Shown here: positions 8,825 to 17,807 of the stretch, one piece after another
Layout: each line of letters begins with the position of its first letter
Numbering within the stretch: position 1 is the stretch's first letter
Source: JAFGNB01 sp050304135
GTDB taxonomy: Bacteria > Fibrobacterota > Chitinivibrionia > Chitinivibrionales > Chitinispirillaceae
Direction: 5' to 3'
Length of the DNA: 64,000 nucleotides
Assembly: GCA_050304135.1 (NCBI GenBank)
Contig: JBNLDC010000008.1
Coordinates: forward strand, 186,001-250,000
Translations under genes and position numbers: made by a program
The notes under the pieces: model-generated
Database searches by the model: none
Told to the model about the DNA's origin: nothing
What the model saw: only the letters and a program-made list of their open reading frames with translations

Positions 8825-10012
8825 TCATTTTTGGCAAGTAATCCAGCAGTCAACGCTCACGGTGCCGTCGGCAAACCGGTGACGAATAAGCCGGAGCCCT
8901 GGAGTAAGAATCCATGATGGTACAACCCTTTCCGAAGGAGACGACCAGGGAAATGACCAGAGTACCCGTCCACGACAATCAACCAGTTCCGTCCGAATCG
9001 GTACCGCATTTCCGGGTAACGATGATAAGCGTAAACCACCCGGAAACGGTTTCATCGTTATCCACTGATCTCCCGAATGCAATCCGGAACGTCGCATGGA
9101 GACCTCCGTGATCGTATCATCCTCGCTGCAGGAACCCTCGCCAACCGTAATCAGCCGATCCTCTTCCGGGTAAAGCAGCGTATGTCCGTCATTGTATCTG
9201 GCCTCCACCGCATAGGTTCGGCACGACGATGCAGCGGGAACGGAAACTTCCCAGGTTCCGGCAGAAGTGGTTCCCATTGCAAGCTCAAGCGGCAGCCGAT
9301 CCTCTTCAAGCAGCAGTATCAGCGTTTCTACCTCTTTTGACGGATCATACAGGTTCGCCATAAAGGTGGTGGTTGTACTGTTTAAAAAAAGATGCGAGGC
9401 TCCGTATACCGGATGATACGTGTAGCTGCTTTTTCCGCTGCCGAAATCCTGACACCAATACGCAGTGGCGCTCCGCCCGGCACCGGTGACGGCATAACCG
9501 CATCCCATTTCCGTGTATCTCCCCGCCATGATATTCGCGCGGTGACCGTCGGCATCGCCCTTGTCGGCAGCTGCCGTTTGCGCCGTTCTCCCGTCAATGA
9601 TCCAGCCGCATACAGCATCAAGCGGTGAGGGGTATCCTGCCGCAATATTTTCGGCAATCCCACCCGCTTTTGTATAAAATTGACGCAAGCGGACACTCCA
9701 CGATTCGCCATTGCAGGAAGTGTGGGTCATACCACATACAAGCGCCATTTCCACCGCATGAAAACGCGATGCGGCATTGAGCTCCCGATTCCAGTACACC
9801 GGCGCAACCGGGGGATAATTTTCAGGGAGAAGGATTCCGTCATTATCTATAAACCGGTCCCGGAAAGCGACTGGTGCCATCCGGCATGCATTGGTCAGAA
9901 CGGCAACGGTCCGCTCCTGCCAGTTCAGCAGAGTATCCACCCTTTCGCCGTAACCGGCAGCGGACCGGCAGAATAGCAGCACCAGAATAGCCGTCAAATT
10001 TTTTCGGTACAT
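8825..10012 (-). CDS. Secreted CAP/SCP-domain protein
   Basis: 395 residues. A signal peptide covers about 1-20 (LTAILVLLFCRSAAG). Residues 30-190 form a CAP (SCP/PR-1/YkwD-like) domain with conserved HAVEMA, MTHTSC, GGIAENIA, HRANIMAG and the ending YWCQDFG. CAP domains are extracellular, His/Glu-containing folds whose bacterial role is mostly unknown. The C-terminal 200 residues hold a beta-rich region and a last 70 residues with the pattern seen in secretion tails (LVDCRGRVLW, then TPGLRLIRH). It is predicted to be exported and perhaps surface-attached. It stands alone on the minus strand. Confidence 0.85.
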   Translation of the reverse strand: MYRKNLTAILVLLFCRSAAGYGERVDTLLNWQERTVAVLTNACRMAPVAFRDRFIDNDGILLPENYPPVAPVYWNRELNAASRFHAVEMALVCGMTHTSCNGESWSVRLRQFYTKAGGIAENIAAGYPSPLDAVCGWIIDGRTAQTAAADKGDADGHRANIMAGRYTEMGCGYAVTGAGRSATAYWCQDFGSGKSSYTYHPVYGASHLFLNSTTTTFMANLYDPSKEVETLILLLEEDRLPLELAMGTTSAGTWEVSVPAASSCRTYAVEARYNDGHTLLYPEEDRLITVGEGSCSEDDTITEVSMRRSGLHSGDQWITMKPFPGGLRLSSLPGNAVPIRTELVDCRGRVLWSFPWSSPSERVVPSWILTPGLRLIRHRFADGTVSVDCWITCQK

Positions 10013-10233
10013 TGACCACCACCGATAGTTGAAAGATACTATGCAGTTTTAGCCATTCCGGTTAATCCGTCCTGACTACTGTAGATAACCGGAAGCCTCA
10101 GACCGTTCATTTTTAAATAGTATAGAAAGCGAGTCGCGAAGTAAAGAAAAATAAAGGGTACCAACGGTGGCTTGATACGGTAACGGGACCGTTATTTTCC
10201 GGCCCCCTCGTACCAACTAGCTGGAGTTTTCCG

Positions 10234-12000
10234 CTACCTGATGATCAGAACTGTCCGGAATCCGATTGTCGCGTCTGATGAACCGGGAGCCAGTGACGCT
10301 CTGCTTCCCGCCTGAGCAAAATAAAGCGAATGGTTCCACGAGCCACCGCGGATCACTCTCGTTATCCCTGCCGGTGGTCCCATAGGATCAACCCGCTCGG
10401 ATGCCTCGTAGTAGCCCCCGTCAAACCAGTCCTGGCACCACTCCCACACATTCCCCGCAATATCATACAGCCCCCAGCGATTGGGAAGCTTTGAGCCGAC
10501 CGGGTGTGCCGCACCGGAACTGTTATCTTTTGTCCAGGCATACGAGACGGCCTCCGTCATATCGTTCCCCCAGAAAAAGAGAGTCAGCGAATCGGCTTTA
10601 CAGGCAAACTCCCACTGCGCTTCGGTGGGAAGACGATAGCCATTCGCCTCTTTTGAAATGGTCAACCCTTCCAGAACACTCTTTTTCCCGGTTGCACCCT
10701 GCTGTGCAGTATAGCTATACACGGTATCTTTTCCATCCGCCTTGCTGCGGGCATTGCAGTAGAGCAGCGCATCGAACCATGAAATAGTTACCACCGGCAG
10801 ATCCGGTGAGGCTCCTCCGGCAAGATCCACACCGGTTACCGCGGCAAAGTCACCAAAAGTCACCTCGGTGGAATCCATCCAGAAATGCGAACTGAAACAG
10901 ACCTGGTGAATCGGTTCTTCCGTTGTGCTGAATCCGCTCTGCCCCATTCCGAAACAGGTTCCGCGTGCCCGCACGAGCGCCATGCCGCTCGGCGCTTTAG
11001 GTGGCGGAGCCGTTGTGAAGATTCCCGATGCAAAGGCGGTATCTCCAAAGAGATCTTTTACCAGAAGTGTCCACTGGTACTCGGTGGAAGCCACAATTCC
11101 CGAGAGTTTTACCGATGCATTTTCGCCTTCATAAAAAACCGCCGTATCTTCCGGTGAGGTCCCGCAGAAAAACGAGTAGGTGAGCTCATCGCTCTGGTCC
11201 GGATCATCCGCGGTAAAAGAACAGACTATTTCCCCGGTACCTTCAACAATGTCAAAAAAAGTGAACGCGGCGATTTTCCCTTCTCCCGGATCCGTCACCC
11301 GGGCATTTTTGGGCCTCCGGTTGAAAATAAGATTGAAGGTATCGAAAGCCATCAGACCATCATCATCACGTGCAGCCCACCGTATCCGCAGGGTACCGCC
11401 TTCCGGGTTTTTAAAGGCGACCGTAACACCGTTATCCCCCGAAGCACTGTCATCCCATCCCGACGGACCGGTACCCCAGAAATAGGAGGTGATTGTACCG
11501 TTTGAATCCGTAGCCGAAAAAGATCGTTCAATTTCCGCGAGCTGATTTACCGAGGTATCCTGCAGTTTTTCGGAAAGGACCGGATAACAACTGCGAACCT
11601 GAACCGTAAAGCGTTTCTCTTTTGAAACCATTTCCCATTGATTCACCGCACTGACGGCAACCGTGTGGGTTCCGGTATCACCCACCGCCCAAGCCTTGTC
11701 AAGTATTCCCTTTTTTGTTGTAATGGAGGTATCACCGTTATCGAATGACCAGTGATAGGCAACAACTTCCGCATTGACCGAAGAGGCGGATGCAACCATC
11801 GTGAGCGTATCATTGATAATTATAACGGTATCCGGTGGATCGGATTCCAGTACCGGCGGTTCTGCAGGCCTCGTCCCGGTCAGATCATACGGATTGTTCC
11901 ATTCACGTTCAGAGCTGACCCATGAGCAGCCGGTAACCAGCAGCAGAAGCAGCATGACGGCACCGGTAGTACGTTGATAAAATGAGTACATGTTTTTCAT
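10234..12000 (-). CDS. Lipoprotein with PKD-like domains and C-terminal SUMF1/FGE-type domain
   Basis: 588 residues from the ATG at 12000, chosen because a lipoprotein signal peptide (VMLLLLLVTGC) follows at once; the frame extends 59 codons upstream into the preceding gene. Residues 50-140 and 140-240 look like PKD/Ig-like beta domains (VAYHWSFDNGD). Residues 360-588 form a formylglycine-generating-enzyme-like domain: WMDSTEVTFGDFA, GYRLPTEAQWEFAC, GLYDIAGNVWEWCQDW and VIRGGSWN. Many such domains are non-catalytic binding modules, so enzyme activity is not assumed. It follows the PEGA gene with a 47-base gap. It is probably an outer-surface or periplasmic lipoprotein. Confidence 0.88.
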   Translation of the reverse strand: MKNMYSFYQRTTGAVMLLLLLVTGCSWVSSEREWNNPYDLTGTRPAEPPVLESDPPDTVIIINDTLTMVASASSVNAEVVAYHWSFDNGDTSITTKKGILDKAWAVGDTGTHTVAVSAVNQWEMVSKEKRFTVQVRSCYPVLSEKLQDTSVNQLAEIERSFSATDSNGTITSYFWGTGPSGWDDSASGDNGVTVAFKNPEGGTLRIRWAARDDDGLMAFDTFNLIFNRRPKNARVTDPGEGKIAAFTFFDIVEGTGEIVCSFTADDPDQSDELTYSFFCGTSPEDTAVFYEGENASVKLSGIVASTEYQWTLLVKDLFGDTAFASGIFTTAPPPKAPSGMALVRARGTCFGMGQSGFSTTEEPIHQVCFSSHFWMDSTEVTFGDFAAVTGVDLAGGASPDLPVVTISWFDALLYCNARSKADGKDTVYSYTAQQGATGKKSVLEGLTISKEANGYRLPTEAQWEFACKADSLTLFFWGNDMTEAVSYAWTKDNSSGAAHPVGSKLPNRWGLYDIAGNVWEWCQDWFDGGYYEASERVDPMGPPAGITRVIRGGSWNHSLYFAQAGSRASLAPGSSDATIGFRTVLIIR

Positions 12001-12047
12001 ATTCCTGTTCTGAATCCTTCGGTGCACCAAGGTGACCTTCGCAGCGC

Positions 12048-12890
12048 TTAAAAAACGAGCGACAGATAAAATCCGGCCAGACATGCTCCCACAACCCCGA
12101 AGAGCGCGTTCCGGTAGAGAATTGGTCGTTCCGCCTGTTCCCTGTTGGAAAGATACTGCCGTTTTGCCGCCTGACATTCAGCGTTGGAACGGGCCGCATC
12201 ATACGCCTCGGATGCCCGCTGCGCATCCTCAAGATGCTGATACGCCCTGTAATCAAAATACCCGCCCGCAATCAGAGCCACACACCCCACACCGCCAAAC
12301 AGCGTACTTTGAATCACCTGCCGTTTGTGGCGCATTGCCCTTTTCACCGCCGCCAGAGAATCTTTTACCGCCTGCGTCTGTTCAAGAGTAAATGAATGAA
12401 CCTTCGAAGAATCAATTGACAAGTTCAGTCGACGGATCACCGGAATATAGCCCGGTCGGGTAATCATGATCGACACATCACCCGGGTTCATGAAACGGTC
12501 AAGAAAGGGAGTTGTACCAACCAGCGTACCGTTAATGGAAAGGACCGCACCGGCGGGCTCGGTATTGACATGCAGGAGAGCGCACTTCCCGATACATTCC
12601 ACCGGAATGATCTGTTCCTCAGTGCTCTTCAGAAGAAAAAACGTTGAAAACACCACGACCCGCCGCTGCTTGATCTCAAACAACACCGGACCGGCATCAA
12701 CGGTAAACCCCCCGCGTTCATCGGGAACCTGCTCCAGGCCGTTGATGTAGAATACCGCACTATCGGGAAGTGCAGTGAGGGTAACCCGCCCGGTGTCGGC
12801 AACGGCAGCGCTTGAATCGGTCGAAGCTACCGAAGGAAAAAACAGTAACAGCAGAAACACAATGGTGCAATGATACATGGTACTTTTCAC
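12048..12890 (-). CDS. PEGA-domain protein with signal peptide and C-terminal membrane segments
   Basis: 280 residues. A signal peptide spans 1-23 (IVFLLLLFFPSVAST). Two PEGA-like beta domains follow: the first around 33-95 (VTLTALPDSAVFYINGLEQ) and a clearer one at about 105-175 (LLHVNTEPAGAVLSINGT, VGTTPF, ITRPGYIPV). PEGA domains are extracytoplasmic modules thought to bind surface components. Two hydrophobic stretches follow, near 195-212 and at the C-terminus. The gene precedes the SUMF1-type lipoprotein on the same strand, so the pair probably forms an operon. Function beyond envelope location is unknown. Confidence 0.82.
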   Translation of the reverse strand: MKSTMYHCTIVFLLLLFFPSVASTDSSAAVADTGRVTLTALPDSAVFYINGLEQVPDERGGFTVDAGPVLFEIKQRRVVVFSTFFLLKSTEEQIIPVECIGKCALLHVNTEPAGAVLSINGTLVGTTPFLDRFMNPGDVSIMITRPGYIPVIRRLNLSIDSSKVHSFTLEQTQAVKDSLAAVKRAMRHKRQVIQSTLFGGVGCVALIAGGYFDYRAYQHLEDAQRASEAYDAARSNAECQAAKRQYLSNREQAERPILYRNALFGVVGACLAGFYLSLVF

Positions 12891-13006
12891 GAAACAGATA
12901 TCCTCTCGATTACCTCGAACCTCGGAAATTGAAGATAGTGCCGGGTAACACGACCGTATTTCTTTTCACCCGTTTAATCAGTCTCACCGTGAACCGAACA
13001 AGGTGT

Positions 13007-14509
13007 TCAGGGTGTTTTGCTATTGTCTTCTCTGATGATATATACCCCTGGCGCCCTCGGAATCGTTTTCTGTCGGGCATCCGCGCGCGACGATGCAATC
13101 CCGGCCGGACCACTGCGACGTCCGAGAAGATCGAGTACCCCGTACCCGGTCCGCAACCGCATATCGGAAGCCCCCGTTTTCCCGTGGTGTCCGTTCCCGG
13201 TAACAATCCGGAGAGAATAACCGGCCGGTCGCTGTCGGACAATCCGCTTCGGAAGCGTTTTTGCCGATGCGATATACTTTTCAACAAGATGAATGTTATC
13301 AAGATACAGTTCACCGGCAGCCTGTCCGCAGTTGAAGGCGACCCGTGCGGTAGAATCACTCGGTGCGTCCATCACGAAATCTATCGAGAAACGCTTCTGT
13401 TCGGTAGAAAGGGAAATTGTCTGCATTGCCGAATCAGAATAAAGGGTGAAGGGTTCATGATCCATTCCTATATTCACCTCGATTTCGGTTACCGCGCCCG
13501 CGGCGGCGGTAAAGGTCAGACGATACTGCTGACCATTGACAAGAGGTATCCCGTTCTGCGTCAGTTGAATCTGCCACGGCTCCGAAGCGGCACTGTCGAT
13601 GATGATATGGTAGCGGCTATCGTCGGTAATCGTGTCGCTGGCCAACCCACCGTAGAGACCGAGATTCCAGAATGTCTCATCGGTAAAATTTCCGTTTTTC
13701 ACCAGATCCATTGACGGAGCAAGTTCGAATACACCATCGCTTTCTCCGAAAATCTCTCCACCGTCCACACTCTTCAACCTGATCAGACACCAGGGAGAGT
13801 ACTCCGCCGCCGGCACCCAGGTAAACGTCCCTGAATCAGCCGGTGCTTCTCCCACCTTCTTCCACGTACTTCCGTTGTCTTCCGACAATTCAACGGTGAG
13901 ACTTCCAGTAATATTGATACTTGACCATTCAAGCGTGTAGGGTATGCCGGAATAGATCACCTCTCCGGAAAGCGCATTTTTCATTGAAAGCACTTTACCG
14001 GTGAATTCAATGAGTCTGACCTCACTGATGGAAATGGTTCCTCCCGCTTTTCCGCAGTTGAATTCCAGGCGGACATTCGTATCGGTCGGCTGTGTCATGA
14101 CGAATGTTTTTTCAAAGTTATAGATCTGCGGTGAAATGCTGAGCGTATCCCTGCCCGAATAAGAGGCGTAAGCACCGCCATCCTGCGAAAGGCTCAGCTC
14201 AATTGTCCGTTCGATGGTGGCGGCAACGGAACAGGAGAAGGTATAAGCGGTTCCTGAATCAAGGGAAATTCCCGGCTGGGTGAACTGAATCGACCAGACT
14301 TCGGTTCCCGGCTCGCTGATCGCGATAACATAAGTGCCGTTGTCAATCGTCCCGGTCGCCTGCCCCTGATTATACTGACCGAGATCATTCCATCCCGACG
14401 AATCGGTGAAATCGCCATTGACAATCAGATTCTCCTTAGCGGAACTCTGAACAAACGGTAGAAGCAGAAAAAGCACTCCATACCACCTGTTGTGTCTGCA
14501 AAGCTTCAT
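13007..14509 (-). CDS. Secreted protein with two CBM4/9-like domains and sorting-type tail
   Basis: 500 residues from the ATG at 14509, which has AAAGGGT 5 bases upstream and opens with a signal peptide (WYGVLFLLLPFVQSSA). Residues 20-165 and about 265-410 are two related jelly-roll units beginning NLIVNGDFTDSSGWN and DLVKNGNFTDETFWN, with the shared features IQ(F/L)TQ(P/N)GI and RxxFNCGxAxG. These resemble CBM_4_9 carbohydrate-binding modules. A beta-sandwich linker lies between them. The last 50 residues (VLDLLGRRS through GVYIIRED) match the general pattern of a T9SS-type sorting tail. No catalytic domain is visible, so it is a binding protein rather than an enzyme. Confidence 0.85.
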   Translation of the reverse strand: MKLCRHNRWYGVLFLLLPFVQSSAKENLIVNGDFTDSSGWNDLGQYNQGQATGTIDNGTYVIAISEPGTEVWSIQFTQPGISLDSGTAYTFSCSVAATIERTIELSLSQDGGAYASYSGRDTLSISPQIYNFEKTFVMTQPTDTNVRLEFNCGKAGGTISISEVRLIEFTGKVLSMKNALSGEVIYSGIPYTLEWSSINITGSLTVELSEDNGSTWKKVGEAPADSGTFTWVPAAEYSPWCLIRLKSVDGGEIFGESDGVFELAPSMDLVKNGNFTDETFWNLGLYGGLASDTITDDSRYHIIIDSAASEPWQIQLTQNGIPLVNGQQYRLTFTAAAGAVTEIEVNIGMDHEPFTLYSDSAMQTISLSTEQKRFSIDFVMDAPSDSTARVAFNCGQAAGELYLDNIHLVEKYIASAKTLPKRIVRQRPAGYSLRIVTGNGHHGKTGASDMRLRTGYGVLDLLGRRSGPAGIASSRADARQKTIPRAPGVYIIREDNSKTP

Positions 14510-15020
14510 GTATACCCTTTCACACGGAACCGAAACCATCTTCACCGGAGAGATGTGCCACAGGAAAGTACCGCGACACGTAACCGGCAGTATCACCACC
14601 GACAAGGTTATTCTGGTTGTTCACTGCACTCCGCAGCAGTTCTTACTGCCCAAAAAAAACCGGAGGTGAATCCTGACGGATCACCGGCGGGTGCCGGTCG
14701 CGGATCAGAGAAACGGATCCGACAAAGCACAGTCATGCAGTTGTAAATTGTATTCCGGATCAGTACTAATATACAAGGGAGCAGCCCGATGGGGAAAGAC
14801 GAACGACCGGGAGCCGTTTCCGGTACCGGAAAAGCTTATTCACGCGGTTTCCGTTGCTCGCTTCAGTACTTCGCCGACACCCCTCTCTGCGGCTTAACCG
14901 TTTCAGCAGCTTGTTTCCCGGCGGATGCCACGCTCGGTTTAGGCTGAGGACGCAGCAGCTCTCGGGAGCCGATACCAATCCGATAACCGCAGTTACTTTC
15001 CGGAAACAAATGAACTACCC

Positions 15021-15086
15021 CGCAGTAGAACTGCGAGGTATCAAAACCTTTTAAAAGAATAAATAAGGAACCGAAGCAAAGCTTCG
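15021..15086. repeat. Pair of short hairpins of an intergenic repeat type
   Basis: Two perfect hairpins with 3-base loops: CGCAGT-AGA-ACTGCG at 15021-15035 and CGAAGC-AAA-GCTTCG at 15072-15086. Each is followed directly by AGG (AGGTATC and AGGAATT). The shared layout suggests two members of one small dispersed repeat family rather than chance. Confidence 0.5.
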
Positions 15087-15187
15087 AGGAATTAAACCTC
15101 ACTTGAGATTAAAATTGATCAATAGTACAAAAAAAATATATTTTTAAACGTATACACTTTGTAGCAGTTTTTCGCATTTCCGATCAA

Positions 15188-15209
15188 TAATTGTTTTCTG
15201 CAACAATTA
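15188..15209. promoter_or_regulatory. Palindrome upstream of cassette copy 2
   Basis: TAATTGTT-ttctgc-AACAATTA is a perfect 8-bp inverted repeat with a 6-base spacer, about 60 bases before the GTG of the first gene of the 15.3-17.7 kb operon. Size and spacing fit a dimeric regulator site. The regulator is unknown. Confidence 0.4.
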
Positions 15210-15269
15210 CTTTAATGTCTTTATTGATTCCGGATATGTACTCCAGCTGGTACCGATAAGGATTATGTC

Positions 15270-16061
15270 GTGAATTACTCCCCTGAAAAACTTCCCGGCG
15301 CAGCTCAAAGACAAGACGATGAGCACTTCATCCCGGTGAAAAATATCAATTCGTTTCTTGATTCAGATGAGGTGTTCACTTTTTCTGAGCACAACGGCGA
15401 TGATTCGGCTGAAACACTTGTAACTTTTGAAGTAATCCGTAAACCGGAAGCGATTGAAAACAAAGCAAAAAGCAATCCACCGGAACCTGCCGCCCATCTA
15501 CCCGAAGCATTATCCATGGCACCCCCGGATACGACCGACACGCCGGCTGGAACCACCGGGTCTCTCTCGGACACCAAAGATTTTCACTTCACCGTTGAAC
15601 TTCCAGGGAAAGTACCTCCAACGGTACCGAACCGCACTCCCGGCAGGGAAAACCGGGAAATGTATTACCTCGAAATACCTTCAGTGCATTATGCGAACGA
15701 TTCTCGTGATGAATACGATGTGGAAACCATGGTGGATATTGACCTGAAAGCCAGCACGAGACTTTCTGATACCACCGTCGATTTTGATATCAACACTGCA
15801 CCGGCGGCAAACCCGCCAGGCGCTGTCAAGCAAGAATCGGAACCCTTCTTATCATCCGACTCGATTGAAGTCGGAATAGACGAAGTATTAACAACTCTTG
15901 TTACCCGTGAACCGTTTCTTTCAGAAATAGCATTATTTTCTTTGCTTAAAGATGAACTACCCTGTAATTTTAATCTCTCACGTCGGGTGTTCAGAACACA
16001 TCTTCGAAAAAACGGACTTGATACCGGGTATAAGCGGTTTCGGGCATACATTACAGGATAA
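15270..16061 (+). CDS. Acidic protein with C-terminal helical module shared with the STAS protein
   Basis: 263 residues, starting with GTG at 15270 behind ATAAGGA; the ATG five bases upstream runs into a stop. Residues 1-205 are acidic and Pro/Thr/Asp-rich, probably mostly disordered, with a repeated ETLV/ETMV/DTTVDF pattern. The last ~50 residues form a compact helical unit (LSEIALFSLLKDE, FRTHLRKNGLDTGYKRFRAY) that aligns without gaps to the last 50 residues of the protein at 16547. It resembles a small winged-helix-like fold (inference). It is first in an operon with the next two genes, 5 bases upstream of the second. No known family recognised. Confidence 0.75.
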   Translation: MNYSPEKLPGAAQRQDDEHFIPVKNINSFLDSDEVFTFSEHNGDDSAETLVTFEVIRKPEAIENKAKSNPPEPAAHLPEALSMAPPDTTDTPAGTTGSLSDTKDFHFTVELPGKVPPTVPNRTPGRENREMYYLEIPSVHYANDSRDEYDVETMVDIDLKASTRLSDTTVDFDINTAPAANPPGAVKQESEPFLSSDSIEVGIDEVLTTLVTREPFLSEIALFSLLKDELPCNFNLSRRVFRTHLRKNGLDTGYKRFRAYITG

Positions 16062-16066
16062 GGTTT

Positions 16067-16468
16067 ATGAAAGAAACTCCTCTGGGACTTACCGGCAACT
16101 CCGCCCTTGATTTCTATACCACCGCCTACCAGTATCAGTACGAGAAAAACAACCTGAAAGAAGCCTGCCGGTTATACCGGGAGATTATCAGACATTTTCC
16201 TGACTCGAACGAAAGCGCCTATGCGGTGGTGCAACTCGAAAAAATCGGCGCCCAGGAAGCTCTTACATCGCTGCAGGGAGGTTCTCTGCAGAAAATCTTA
16301 CCCTATGCCGCCGTACTGTTGAGCCTGTTTGCGCTTATCATTGCCGGTATCGCACTCCTTTTGGTACTGGAAAAAAACCACAATTCGATGTATAATCAAC
16401 AGGAGCGTCACCTGGTCCTGATGATTGACCGCAGCGAAGACCAGTCTGCAATAAAAAGCGCTTCGTAG
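16067..16468 (+). CDS. TPR-like membrane protein, cassette copy 2
   Basis: 133 residues. Residues 12-60 match the N-terminal repeat unit of the protein at 884: ALDFYTTAYQYQY, then LYREIIRHFPDSNESAYAVV and QLEKIGAQ. One membrane segment lies at about 81-103 (AAVLLSLFALIIAGIALLLVL). Unlike copy 1 it ends soon after the membrane, with no second helical domain or basic tail. The short cytoplasmic helical domain could recruit a partner to the membrane. It lies 5 bases after the previous gene and 78 bases before the STAS-domain gene, giving the same gene order as at 884-2427. Confidence 0.8.
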   Translation: MKETPLGLTGNSALDFYTTAYQYQYEKNNLKEACRLYREIIRHFPDSNESAYAVVQLEKIGAQEALTSLQGGSLQKILPYAAVLLSLFALIIAGIALLLVLEKNHNSMYNQQERHLVLMIDRSEDQSAIKSAS

Positions 16469-16546
16469 CGAAATGACTGTGTACGGCATCGGTCATTTGC
16501 CATAGGCCGAGAGTGAAACACCTATCCGGAATCAGACAACAAGGTT

Positions 16547-17743
16547 ATGCATCCAATAGAAAAATTTCACAAAATGGTCACCGCGGGAAATGTCCTGGGT
16601 CCTGAAGGTACATGGATATCGCAACACGAAGCGCTAAAAAGAAAAAAGACCCTCTTGGGTCGTCTGTTCTCCGGTGAAGTAGAGAAAAACGGAAAGTGGA
16701 CCTCCATAAAAATTCCGCGAGCAAAGATTCAAGCCACCTCAGCGAACATTCCGAAACCCATTGAAGACGATGTAATCCATCTCAACCCTGCAGCCATTCC
16801 TGAAACAAAGCCCCTTCCACCTGCCTTCAAGGCCTCGGAACCGGAAAAAAAACAGGACGTGCCACCCTTCATCAGGCAAACACAACAGGAAACATCACCA
16901 CCAGACCCAACAGTTGTTACTCAAAAAAGTTCTTCTGTTACGCCCGAAAAACCTGCTGAACCACCCCCAGCATCACCTGTTCCGCCGCCTCCACCGGAAA
17001 CAAAACCTTTCGTGGCGGACGATCTGCTGGAACAGGAGGCACCCCCCGAACAGAAGACCAAATCAGGTGTATTTGAACGGGAAACCATTACCATCCGGAC
17101 AATTCCCCTCGGTAAAGAGACGAGCCTCACGGTTTCAGAAACCCGTGCAGGCTCGGCGCTGGTTGCCGTCTGTTCCGTTCAGGGTTTCATTGATCAGTCA
17201 AATGCCGATGATTTCAATTCACAGCTTCTTTCAATGCTCGAATTCGGCGTACGTTATTTTGTGATCGACCTTGAACACACTACACTGGTCGGCAGTGCCG
17301 GCTGGGGGGTTTTCGCGGTCACGGCACGTTTTGTCAAAGCATCACATGGTCATTTGATTATCTGCGGGATGAAAGAGGAGATTGAGGAGAGTTTCCGTTT
17401 GTTGCAGTTCAACGAAGTGATTGACTCACAAAAGACCATTTCCGATTGCCTTGAAGTTATCCAGTCCGTCATCGACACCCGGGACGCCGAGCCTGCAGCG
17501 GTTGACGAGGAGCGGGCGATTTTCCATAATTACGGAGAATCGTACGAGGATCTGCCCCTCCCCGAAAAGATAAAAACCATCATTGCAATAAACGGTCCAC
17601 TGTCGCTGTTTAAAATAGCCGCTCAACTTAAAACCGAGCAGTTCGGTTCGCAGTCAATCAGTATCTTCAAGATATACATGCTTCTCAAAGAGATGAATCT
17701 GGATACGAAGCTGAAACAGACCCGCTATTACCGGTCCTGTTGA
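16547..17743 (+). CDS. DGKW-domain protein with STAS domain and helical tail (cassette copy 2)
   Basis: 398 residues. Residues 1-55 repeat the DGKW module (GPEGTWISQ, then VEKNGKWTSI) of the protein at 1690. A Pro-rich linker covers about 60-175. Residues 180-300 form a STAS domain (VIDLEHTTLVGSAGWGVFAV), with a Ser in the position phosphorylated in SpoIIAA/RsbV-type anti-anti-sigma factors. The last 50 residues (LSLFKIAAQLKTEQ, LLKEMNLDTKLKQTRYY) match the C-terminus of the protein at 15270. A STAS domain points to partner switching with an anti-sigma-type kinase and a PP2C phosphatase; one PP2C protein lies at 47.5-50 kb. The fusion as a whole is new to me. Confidence 0.82.
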   Translation: MHPIEKFHKMVTAGNVLGPEGTWISQHEALKRKKTLLGRLFSGEVEKNGKWTSIKIPRAKIQATSANIPKPIEDDVIHLNPAAIPETKPLPPAFKASEPEKKQDVPPFIRQTQQETSPPDPTVVTQKSSSVTPEKPAEPPPASPVPPPPPETKPFVADDLLEQEAPPEQKTKSGVFERETITIRTIPLGKETSLTVSETRAGSALVAVCSVQGFIDQSNADDFNSQLLSMLEFGVRYFVIDLEHTTLVGSAGWGVFAVTARFVKASHGHLIICGMKEEIEESFRLLQFNEVIDSQKTISDCLEVIQSVIDTRDAEPAAVDEERAIFHNYGESYEDLPLPEKIKTIIAINGPLSLFKIAAQLKTEQFGSQSISIFKIYMLLKEMNLDTKLKQTRYYRSC

Positions 17744-17771
17744 ACTCATCTACCCGGTGTGTACATTCCTG

Positions 17772-17800
17772 TTGACTTTTTTCCCGATTAAGAGTATCTT
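17772..17800 (+). promoter_or_regulatory. Sigma-70-type promoter of the MarR gene
   Basis: TTGACT at 17772-17777 and TATCTT at 17795-17800 are separated by exactly 17 bases. The site is 40 bases before the MarR start. Confidence 0.6.
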
Positions 17801-17807
17801 AATAGTA

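Larger units (their letters stand above)
14510..15269. other. Long intergenic region with hairpins and operator-like palindrome
   Basis: No convincing gene lies here, only short frames of atypical composition. It holds the leader of the minus-strand CBM gene. A bulged GC stem at about 14660-14690 is followed on the minus strand by a run of T. Two small perfect hairpins lie at 15021-15035 and 15072-15086, and an 8-bp palindrome at 15188-15209 precedes the plus-strand operon. The stretch 15090-15250 is AT-rich and likely contains that operon's promoter. Confidence 0.5.

Noticed and set aside
12812..13714. A 300-codon open frame on the plus strand
   Set aside because: It lies antisense to the PEGA start and the CBM protein gene, with no ribosome site or recognisable domain.
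14640..14690. Minus-strand terminator-like stem with T run
   Set aside because: No minus-strand gene ends upstream of it, and the stem has a bulge; it is mentioned only in the description of the intergenic region.
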